From contig JAICLG010000097.1 of the NCBI GenBank assembly GCA_025927515.1, positions 1 through 10,515 of the forward strand: a stretch of 10,515 nucleotides of DNA. Direction: 5' to 3'. The notes beneath the pieces are model-generated. The model searched no databases. It had not been told where the DNA came from and saw only the letters and a program-made list of their open reading frames with translations. Position 1 is the first letter of the stretch, and every line of letters begins with the position of its first letter. The position numbers and the translations under genes are program-made. Source of the DNA: Hyphomicrobium sp. GTDB lineage: Bacteria > Pseudomonadota > Alphaproteobacteria > Rhizobiales > Hyphomicrobiaceae. Shown piece by piece: positions 1-5,537 of the stretch.

Positions 1-806
1 GTCGAACTCGACCAGGCGCCATATTTTATGGCATTGGTCCCGAGCTCATGCAGCGTTAGCGCCAGCGCGTTCGCCACGTCGCCAGGTATGATTCCGTCCG
101 GCCCGTGCATGACGATCCGCGACGAACCAGGCGGCACGAGCGGCTTCATCGTATCGGCGATCAATTCGCTCAAAGATGCACCCAGGAAACTCCGTGTGGC
201 CACGAGGTCCACTGCGGTACCCATCGCCGACAAACGGCCGGCGAGCGCGCTGGCAAAACTCTGAACGTCCGGACTGAAACGCGCCGACTGGCTCACCAGT
301 CCCGAAATGACGGCGAAGATGTTCTTCAAGCGGTGTCGCAGCTCAGCGTTGAGCTGTTCGAGTTGCATCTCCCCGAGCGCGCTATCCTGCAGGAGCGCCT
401 CGTTGCGCTCACGTTCGTTCAGCAAGTTCTCCACTTTGCGGTTCAGCAAGTGGACGACGGCAACGATGAGACACGCGATCCCGGCAAAAGAAACTAAAGC
501 AACTAACGAACTGAAATCGATAACGTCGTGGGATGCAGAGAAATAAAAGCGCCACGCGAACACGACTGACGCCGCAACGACAATGAGCCCGGGCCCAGTT
601 CCGGCCAAAAGCGCGGCGAAAATAACCGCAACGAAGAACGTCAGGAAGGGCAGGCTCGGCGGCAAGAAATCCGAAAAAAAGACCCGCAAAAGGGCCGCTA
701 TAGCGAAGATTGCCGCCGCGAGAGGATAGGCCAATAGCGGGCTACGCCGCACCCTTGGCAATATGCGTTCGACAACGGTATCGACATGACGAACCATCCG
801 CCTCAC
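1..806 (-). CDS. HWE-family sensor histidine kinase, membrane-bound (C-terminus beyond window)
   Basis: Partial gene read leftwards; 268 codons are visible and the C-terminal ATP-binding part lies outside. Residues about 25-125 hold hydrophobic segments typical of the DUF4118 membrane domain (LPFLTFF, then AALLAGTGPGL). A short helical linker follows. The phosphoacceptor box is ELRHRLKN with His158, and the downstream GRLSAMGTAVDLV stretch fits the HWE/HisKA_2 class. The N box begins with LHELGTNAIKYGA (His253-Asn258). GTG at 806 is the first start after an in-frame TGA and has AGGGGGAG six bases upstream; the ATG at 797 is too far from it. Such kinases autophosphorylate at the membrane and pass phosphate to a response regulator; in alphaproteobacteria several feed the PhyR-EcfG general stress pathway. 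No extracytoplasmic ligand domain or PAS domain is visible. The family call is firm; its signal and partner are unknown. Confidence 0.93.
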   Translation of the reverse strand, partial: MRRMVRHVDTVVERILPRVRRSPLLAYPLAAAIFAIAALLRVFFSDFLPPSLPFLTFFVAVIFAALLAGTGPGLIVVAASVVFAWRFYFSASHDVIDFSSLVALVSFAGIACLIVAVVHLLNRKVENLLNERERNEALLQDSALGEMQLEQLNAELRHRLKNIFAVISGLVSQSARFSPDVQSFASALAGRLSAMGTAVDLVATRSFLGASLSELIADTMKPLVPPGSSRIVMHGPDGIIPGDVANALALTLHELGTNAIKYGAWSSS

Positions 807-812
807 GAACGG

Positions 813-820
813 CTCCCCCT
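813..820 (-). promoter_or_regulatory. Ribosome binding site of the histidine kinase, fixing its GTG start
   Basis: Read on the minus strand, AGGGGGAG ends six bases before GTG at 806. An in-frame TGA just upstream leaves no earlier start, so the GTG is well supported. Confidence 0.8.
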
Positions 821-944
821 TTTCTCCCTGTCAAGATTTGTCAACCGGCCGGATTGGACACCCTGCGATGACAGCGGCGGAGGGTAGCATGGTTTTCGAC
901 GCCACACGAGCCTTAACGCAAGCTCCTTATTGCTTAGGATCATT

Positions 945-959
945 GACAAAACCTTTGTC
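945..959. repeat. 15-base palindrome, possible operator
   Basis: GACAAA-ACC-TTTGTC is a perfect dyad of two six-base arms around three bases. It lies about 70 bases upstream of the EcfG-type promoter and about 140 bases before the kinase start. The size and symmetry would suit a dimeric regulator, but no regulator gene is in the window and a chance palindrome is possible. Confidence 0.35.
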
Positions 960-1025
960 CTGGATGGAACGCGCTCGCGATCACGATCAAGGCTGAACAG
1001 TGATGATTGCAGCGCATCAAAATGA

Positions 1026-1050
1026 GGAACCCTCAGTAATCTCGGGCGTT
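1026..1050 (+). promoter_or_regulatory. EcfG-type general stress promoter of the otsA operon
   Basis: GGAAC at 1026-1030 and CGTT at 1047-1050 are separated by exactly 16 bases. This matches the published alphaproteobacterial EcfG consensus GGAAC-N16/17-CGTT, and the base after GGAAC is C, as is common. Transcription would start near 1057, giving an untranslated leader of about 85 bases before the TTG start. Trehalose synthesis genes are known members of the EcfG regulon in several Rhizobiales. Other GGAAC occurrences I checked on the plus strand lack a properly spaced CGTT. Confidence 0.8.
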
Positions 1051-1129
1051 TACCTATCACAAAAAGGTTGCGTTGCGTCGGCGTTGTCATCCCGTCGTAT
1101 ACCAATACAATTCGACATTGAGAGAGACG

Positions 1130-1135
1130 AAAGGA
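1130..1135 (+). promoter_or_regulatory. Ribosome binding site that sets the otsA TTG start
   Basis: AAAGGA ends eight bases before TTG at 1144, a near-ideal spacing. It supports the TTG over the upstream ATGs at 1000 and 1003, which precede the promoter. Confidence 0.7.
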
Positions 1136-1143
1136 CGGCCAGA

Positions 1144-2601
1144 TTGACCCGGCTTGTAATGATTTCAAACCGCGTCATCGATTTCGGCGCCGCTTCACAG
1201 GCGGGTGGAGTGAGCGTCGTAATTTACGATACGCTCGCCCGTCACAGCGGCTTTTGGTTCGGCTGGAATGGGCAGGTCGAGGATTCCGACGTCCCGGAGA
1301 CGACCGTCGCCTCCGAGGGCGGTCACACGACCGTCACCATGCCGCTGACGCCAGACGATTATAATGATTACTATCTCGGATATTCCAATTCCGTTCTCTG
1401 GCCCGTCTTCCACAATCGCCTCGACCTCGCGCAGTTCGAGGCCGGTTACTATTCGCGCTATGTGGCCGTGAACGAGAAGTTCGCAGCCCACCTCGCGCCC
1501 CTGATCGAGCCCACCGACATCTTGTGGGTCCATGACTATCATCTCTTTCCACTGGCCCTGGAGCTGCGAAAGCTCGGCATCGAAAACCCGATAGGATTCT
1601 TCCTCCACATCCCGGTCGGACCGGCCCAAGCGATGCTCGCAATTCCCGAGCATCGCGCCTTGGCGCGGGCGATGAGTGCCTATGACCTTGTTGGCGTTCA
1701 GACGCACAGAGACTTGCGCAACCTCATCGACTTCCTGCAGCAGAGTGTTTACGCAAGCCTTCTGCCGTCGGGTCGTATCAGGGCGCTCGACTCCGAACTG
1801 GACATTGGATGTTTCCCAGTTGGCATCGATCGCCAGGATTTTATCGGCTCCCAGATCGTACGCCAAATCGAAAGCCCGGAGATTGAGCGCGTCATCGGCA
1901 TCGACCGACTTGATTATACGAAGGGCCTGCCGCAGAAATTCCGCGCATTCGGAAAGTTTCTCGAAGAAAATCCGGAGCACCGCCGCCGCATCGTCCTCTC
2001 GCAATTTGCGCCGCCAACACGCGAAAGCGTCGAGGCCTATGCCGATATTCGCGCCGAGCTTGAATCGCTCTCGGGCGCCATCAACGGGCGCTACGGTGAA
2101 CTCGATTGGGTGCCGATCAATTACATTCACCGGCCGATACCGCGGAATGAATTGCGCGATGTCTACCGCTCAGCGCGGGTCGGCTGGGCCACGCCGCTGA
2201 TGGACGGCATGAACCTCGTCGCCAAAGAGTATGTCGCTTCTCAAGACGCGGCCGATCCGGGCGTCCTCATCTTGTCGAAATTTGCGGGCGCCGCAGAGCA
2301 GTTGCGCGACGCCTTGCTCGTCAACCCCTATGATCCGAACGACATGGTGCAGGCGCTTCGAACGGCCCTGGAAATGCCGTTGGCCGAGCGCATTGCACGG
2401 CACAAGAAACTTGCAGAGGTCGTCAACAAAAGCGATTCCAAAAAATGGAGCGACGACTTCTTTACCGCTTTGGTGAAAGCCGGAAAGCGACGTCTGCATA
2501 GGCAGCCGTCGGCCCGTGTTACGGAAGCAATGAGACGCTTGGATGCCAAATCTAAAAAAAAGGCAGACGCTAAACCGGCAGTAGCGCATGTGGGGGGATA
2601 A
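1144..2601 (+). CDS. otsA: Trehalose-6-phosphate synthase (GT20 family)
   Basis: Cytoplasmic glycosyltransferase joining glucose from a nucleotide sugar to glucose-6-phosphate, giving trehalose-6-phosphate. From the TTG it has 485 residues, close to E. coli OtsA (474). Visible family marks are RLVMISNRV (3-11), the glycine loop AGG (20-22), WFGWNG, YSNSVLWP, HDYH with Asp131, IDRLDYTKG with Arg255 and Lys260, TRESVEAY, and DGMNLVAKEYVA with Asp354 and Glu362. These match the known substrate-contact positions of E. coli OtsA. Two places differ: the glycine loop reads GGVSVVIY rather than the usual GGLAVG type, and Met353 replaces the usual Arg in PLRDGMN. The C-terminal 30 residues or so are Lys/Ala-rich and probably disordered. 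It is the first gene of the operon behind an EcfG-type promoter. A related synthase with a different donor or acceptor is possible but less likely, given otsB downstream. Confidence 0.94.
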   Translation: MTRLVMISNRVIDFGAASQAGGVSVVIYDTLARHSGFWFGWNGQVEDSDVPETTVASEGGHTTVTMPLTPDDYNDYYLGYSNSVLWPVFHNRLDLAQFEAGYYSRYVAVNEKFAAHLAPLIEPTDILWVHDYHLFPLALELRKLGIENPIGFFLHIPVGPAQAMLAIPEHRALARAMSAYDLVGVQTHRDLRNLIDFLQQSVYASLLPSGRIRALDSELDIGCFPVGIDRQDFIGSQIVRQIESPEIERVIGIDRLDYTKGLPQKFRAFGKFLEENPEHRRRIVLSQFAPPTRESVEAYADIRAELESLSGAINGRYGELDWVPINYIHRPIPRNELRDVYRSARVGWATPLMDGMNLVAKEYVASQDAADPGVLILSKFAGAAEQLRDALLVNPYDPNDMVQALRTALEMPLAERIARHKKLAEVVNKSDSKKWSDDFFTALVKAGKRRLHRQPSARVTEAMRRLDAKSKKKADAKPAVAHVGG

Positions 2602-3404
2602 TGCCCACGACCATCGACAGAAAACAAATCTATCGGCTGGAACGTAAGGGCGACAATCCGAACGTGCTGGCGGTGGACATCGGCGGTACGTTGATAAAGG
2701 CCGCCGTCGTTGATGACAGCGGCGCCCTCGTCTCTGAGTTCGTGACCACACCAACACCCCAGCCGGCGACGCCGGAAGCCGTCATCGCGCTGATCACACG
2801 CATTGCCGAGTCGCTCCCGGAATTCGGATGCATATCCGTCGGATTTCCCGGAGTGGTTCATTGCGATTGTATCGTGACGGCCCCCAATCTCGGAACGCAA
2901 CACTGGAAGAATTTCGACCTGGAAGGCGCACTCCACGGCACATTCGGCGCGCCGGTCCGCATTCTCAACGACGCGATCGTCTATGGGCTTGGGGTCGCGA
3001 AAGGTCCCGGGCGCGAATGCGTGCTGACGTTCGGCACCGGAATGGGCTGCGCTCTTTTCAGCGACGGAGCGACGTTCTTCGGCCTCGAGCTCGGGCAGCA
3101 CTACGCCTGCGATGACTGCAGCTATGATCAATATGTCGGGCACGCCGCTTATCTCGAAATCGGCCTCGACGCATGGAACGAGCGGGCCGAACGTGTCATC
3201 GAAGCCGTCCACGCTTTGACCAACAGCAATCGCGTCTACCTGGGCGGCGGCAATTCGCGACGGATCACATTTGCCCTGCCGCCGTGGGCCGTCCTGGTTC
3301 CCCCATCGTCCGGCGTCGCTGGCGGAGCTCGTCTTTGGCAGGCAGACATGGATCGCTGGTTCCCGGCAAGACCGGCAGCGGCCGATACGCAGGCAAGAAA
3401 ATGA
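2601..3404 (+). CDS. ROK-family sugar kinase, polyphosphate-glucokinase-like
   Basis: Likely a cytoplasmic sugar kinase of 267 residues that would make glucose-6-phosphate, OtsA's acceptor. The ROK/ASKHA fold shows in VDIGGTLIKAAVVD (Asp26, first phosphate loop), VGFPGVV, LNDA with catalytic Asp124, FGTGMGCALF (second phosphate loop, 144-153), ELG at 163-165, and GGGNSRRI followed by GVAGGARLW. The length and the WNERAERV...YLGGGN tail resemble polyphosphate glucokinases. The usual ROK zinc cluster CxCGxxGC is absent. Two positions are atypical: Ile126 where the family has Asn or Asp after NDA, and Gln166 where ELGH has His. The phosphate donor and sugar are therefore uncertain. ATG 2601 overlaps the otsA stop by one base (TAATG) and has a G-rich stretch just before it, implying translational coupling. 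Confidence 0.85.
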   Translation: MPTTIDRKQIYRLERKGDNPNVLAVDIGGTLIKAAVVDDSGALVSEFVTTPTPQPATPEAVIALITRIAESLPEFGCISVGFPGVVHCDCIVTAPNLGTQHWKNFDLEGALHGTFGAPVRILNDAIVYGLGVAKGPGRECVLTFGTGMGCALFSDGATFFGLELGQHYACDDCSYDQYVGHAAYLEIGLDAWNERAERVIEAVHALTNSNRVYLGGGNSRRITFALPPWAVLVPPSSGVAGGARLWQADMDRWFPARPAAADTQARK

Positions 3405-4501
3405 ACGTTCTCACGATCGGCGGGGCGATGGTGGATACCATCATCACGATCGCGAGCGATCGCATCGAGCAGATGAAAATGCTCAATGCCGAAAGTTCGT
3501 ACCTTCTGCTTGAAGAAGGCATCAAAACCGAGGCCGATCAGATTTCAACGAGCACCGGAGGCGGCGCGGTCAACAGCGCAGTCGCTGCCGCCCGTCTCGG
3601 GCATGCAACGTCGACCATCGTCAAGCTTGGCGAGGATGCGAAAGCGAAAACCATCCTCGACCGGCTCGCGGAGGAAGGCGTCGACCTGCGCTGGATCGCC
3701 AGAGATCCCGATGCCCCGACCGGCGCCTCCGTCATTGTTTCATCGCACGATCGCAACGCCGCCGTATTTACGTATCGCGGAGCCAACACGCGTCTGCAGG
3801 CCGCCGATTTTCCCCCAGCTGCGTTTAGAGGCAAGGACTTGGTCTATGTCACGAACCTCAGCAACCAATCGGCGGATTGCTATCCGTTGATCATCGATCG
3901 CGCCAAGGACGCCGGCGCTCATGTCGCCGTCAATCCCGGCGTCCGGCAGCTGACTGCGCGCTATGATGACTTTTGGGCAAGCCTGAAAAAAATCGACATT
4001 CTATGTGTCAATCGTTCCGAAGCTCAGGCCTTGATGCCCCGCCTTCTGCAAAACTTTGGAGAGGGCGGAGCAGCGCTTTCCGTCCAGGCGGGCGAGCCGA
4101 TCCCGCCGCTTGCCAAACGCGGTTTGCGCAACGGCGGCTATGAGATGAGCCTCGTCAAATTCCTCGGTGCACTGATCGAGGTCGGGGTTGGTACCGTTGT
4201 TTTAACCGACGGAGCGAATGGTGCCTTCATCGCCTCGGGGCACGATCTCTATTTTCGCGAGGCGCCCCATGTGATCGCAGCGGCGACGACGGGCGCGGGC
4301 GACGCGTTCTCCGCGACCTTCGCCTGCTACATGACGAAGACGAAGGACATAGCGCGCGCATTAAGTGCGGCTGTCATCAATTCGGCGAGCGTCGTCAAAT
4401 TCGTCGATACACAGTCCGGCCTTCTTTCCCAAGCCGCTCTGGAACAGGAATTGGAAAACACGCCCCGGATGGCGCCGTCGCTTTATAGCTGGTCGATCTA
4501 G
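3401..4501 (+). CDS. PfkB-family carbohydrate kinase (ribokinase-like)
   Basis: A 366-residue ribokinase-fold kinase of unknown substrate. The N-terminus NVLTIGGAMVD is the first strand; the signature TGGGAVNSAVAAARLG (52-67) binds sugar. NRSE (204-207) is the metal/phosphate NxxE motif, and TTGAGDAF (296-303) is the ATP-site signature with catalytic Asp301 and its anion hole. Compared with typical members of about 310 residues it is long; most of the excess lies between NRSE and VVLTDGANGAF, roughly residues 212-255, where a Gly- and Pro-containing insertion (GEGGAALS...) interrupts the fold. ATG 3401 overlaps the ROK kinase stop in an ATGA arrangement, so it is translationally coupled. Reading frame continues open upstream to 3173, but those codons lie inside the ROK gene and do not resemble the family. 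Its place in a trehalose cassette suggests a sugar or nucleoside substrate linked to stress metabolism; that is inference only. Confidence 0.88.
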   Translation: MNVLTIGGAMVDTIITIASDRIEQMKMLNAESSYLLLEEGIKTEADQISTSTGGGAVNSAVAAARLGHATSTIVKLGEDAKAKTILDRLAEEGVDLRWIARDPDAPTGASVIVSSHDRNAAVFTYRGANTRLQAADFPPAAFRGKDLVYVTNLSNQSADCYPLIIDRAKDAGAHVAVNPGVRQLTARYDDFWASLKKIDILCVNRSEAQALMPRLLQNFGEGGAALSVQAGEPIPPLAKRGLRNGGYEMSLVKFLGALIEVGVGTVVLTDGANGAFIASGHDLYFREAPHVIAAATTGAGDAFSATFACYMTKTKDIARALSAAVINSASVVKFVDTQSGLLSQAALEQELENTPRMAPSLYSWSI

Positions 4502-4516
4502 GAGTACCCGGATTCA

Positions 4517-5329
4517 ATGCAGCAACTGAATAAAAATGACACCATGCCCAGATCAGATTGGTCCAACCGAGAGCAAGGGGCTGCGCTCCGCCGGGAAGTC
4601 GAGCAACTCTTCTCCGATGATCGCGTTGCGCTGTTCCTCGACATCGATGGCACGCTACTCGATGTGGCGCTGACGCCATTGACCGTGCACGTTCCTCTCG
4701 GTCTTGCAGAGCTGCTCGAAACGCTTTCCATGCGCCTCTCAGGAGCGATGGCAATTATAACGGGCCGTCCGATTGCCGAAGCCGACAAGCTTCTCCAGCC
4801 CTGGAAGTTCGCAGCCGCCGGCGTACACGGTGGCGAAATGCGTATGTCGGCGACGGGCACGATCCAGACCTTGACGCCGGCGTTCGATCCCGAGTTGCAG
4901 AGCAATCTGAAGACGATCGCTGACGCTATGCCCGGCGTCGTGCTGGAAGACAAAGGCGCCGGTATCGCCATGCACTACAGATTGGTTCCCAATCTGCGTG
5001 ACCCGCTCTTTGCGACCCTCGAAGCGCTGATCCAGAAATATCCCGGCCAACTCGCCATTTGCGGAGGCCGTAAGGTCGTGGAGGTTCTGCCCGTCGGCTT
5101 CTCGAAGGGCCGTGCACTTCGAAAACTCGCGAGTCTCCCGCAGTTCGCAAAGCGCATTCCCGTCATGATCGGCGACGACATCTCCGATATCGACGCATTC
5201 CACGCCGCCGAAGCTTCGGGCGGCTACGGCATGAAGGTGGCAGGCGAAAATTTCTCCGAGTCCGAGGCCTCGTTCACCGGCCCCCGGGACGTCCTGGCAT
5301 GGCTGGAAAAGCAACGCCAACACGTCTGA
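4517..5329 (+). CDS. otsB: Trehalose-6-phosphate phosphatase (HAD superfamily)
   Basis: Removes phosphate from trehalose-6-phosphate to give trehalose, the step after OtsA. The 270-residue protein has all HAD motifs: I, DIDGTLLDV with nucleophile Asp42 and acid/base Asp44; II, ITGRP; III, Lys197 in FSKGRAL; IV, GDDISDIDAF with Asp220, Asp221 and Asp224. The cap segment between motifs II and III contains GVHGGEMR and KGAGIAMHYR, as in OtsB proteins (known from the family to contact the sugar phosphate). The start is the first ATG after the pfkB-type gene, with AGGAG (4500-4504) overlapping that gene's stop but 12 bases away, rather long; ATG 4544 is an alternative. Fifteen bases separate it from the upstream gene, so it is the last gene of the operon. 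No convincing terminator follows. Confidence 0.94.
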   Translation: MQQLNKNDTMPRSDWSNREQGAALRREVEQLFSDDRVALFLDIDGTLLDVALTPLTVHVPLGLAELLETLSMRLSGAMAIITGRPIAEADKLLQPWKFAAAGVHGGEMRMSATGTIQTLTPAFDPELQSNLKTIADAMPGVVLEDKGAGIAMHYRLVPNLRDPLFATLEALIQKYPGQLAICGGRKVVEVLPVGFSKGRALRKLASLPQFAKRIPVMIGDDISDIDAFHAAEASGGYGMKVAGENFSESEASFTGPRDVLAWLEKQRQHV

Positions 5330-5537
5330 TCGACCGTTTCTTAGGACTTTTTTCTAAGCGGCCCAGCGAGCTTTATGAGGCAATCCGACAGTCGTTAGTA
5401 CTACTCTTTGACACCTTTTGCCGTCAAAGCTTCGGTAAGTATAACTCTGGATTAGGAGCGCTGCGTCGACGATTTGAAATAAATTCGCTCTCTTAACGCA
5501 CGCCGGCGAAGGTCACCGCTATGCTGCTGGGGGAGCC
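5330..5537 (+). other. Intergenic spacer between the trehalose operon and the polysaccharide genes
   Basis: These 208 bases are visibly more AT-rich than the preceding operon. They contain an inverted repeat (5406-5429). No T-tract terminator and no well-spaced promoter are evident: the TTGACA at 5408-5413 is 26 bases from TATAAC at 5440-5445. A frame from ATG 5299 runs to 5496, but it starts inside otsB without a ribosome binding site and resembles nothing, so I do not call it a gene. Confidence 0.6.
5406..5429. repeat. Inverted repeat with seven-base arms
   Basis: CTTTGAC at 5406-5412 and GTCAAAG at 5423-5429 are perfect inverted copies around a ten-base loop. The left arm overlaps a TTGACA hexamer. 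It could be an operator, or a weak hairpin ending the trehalose transcript; there is no following T-run, so an intrinsic terminator is not supported. Confidence 0.4.

Larger units (their letters stand above)
807..1143. other. Divergent intergenic control region between the histidine kinase and otsA
   Basis: This is 337 bases without a convincing gene. It separates the leftward kinase from the rightward otsA. It holds a 15-base palindrome (945-959), an EcfG-type promoter (1026-1050) and the otsA ribosome binding site (1130-1135). An open frame from ATG 1000 runs into otsA, but its first 48 codons resemble no OtsA N-terminus and contain the promoter, so I treat them as untranslated. A TTGACA at 943-948 has no -10 partner at normal spacing. 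I saw no recognisable promoter for the kinase. Confidence 0.75.

Noticed and set aside
28..546. Three plus-strand open frames at the left edge
   Set aside because: They are antisense to the histidine kinase, whose His box and N box are unmistakable on the minus strand.
966..990. A second GGAAC (966-970) as another EcfG promoter
   Set aside because: The positions 16 or 17 bases downstream read TCAA or CAAG, not CGTT.
1000..1143. Upstream extension of otsA from ATG 1000 or 1003
   Set aside because: These 48 codons resemble no OtsA N-terminus and contain the EcfG-type promoter. The TTG at 1144 has a good ribosome binding site and yields the family length.
1195..2130. 311-codon open frame on the minus strand inside otsA
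   Set aside because: Antisense to a clearly conserved otsA; it shows no family motifs and is expected as a shadow in GC-rich coding DNA.
2328..3212. 294-codon open frame on the minus strand across the otsA end and the ROK kinase gene
   Set aside because: It lies opposite conserved motifs of both genes and has no recognisable domain; a shadow frame.
5340..5358. Terminator after otsB (CTTAG, T-run, CTAAG)
   Set aside because: The stem is only five AT-rich pairs and the T-run lies in the loop rather than after the stem.
5408..5445. Sigma70 promoter from TTGACA to TATAAC before the acyltransferase
   Set aside because: The hexamers are 26 bases apart, far from the normal 16-18.
5299..5496. 65-codon frame overlapping the end of otsB
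   Set aside because: It starts inside otsB with no ribosome binding site and has no recognisable features.
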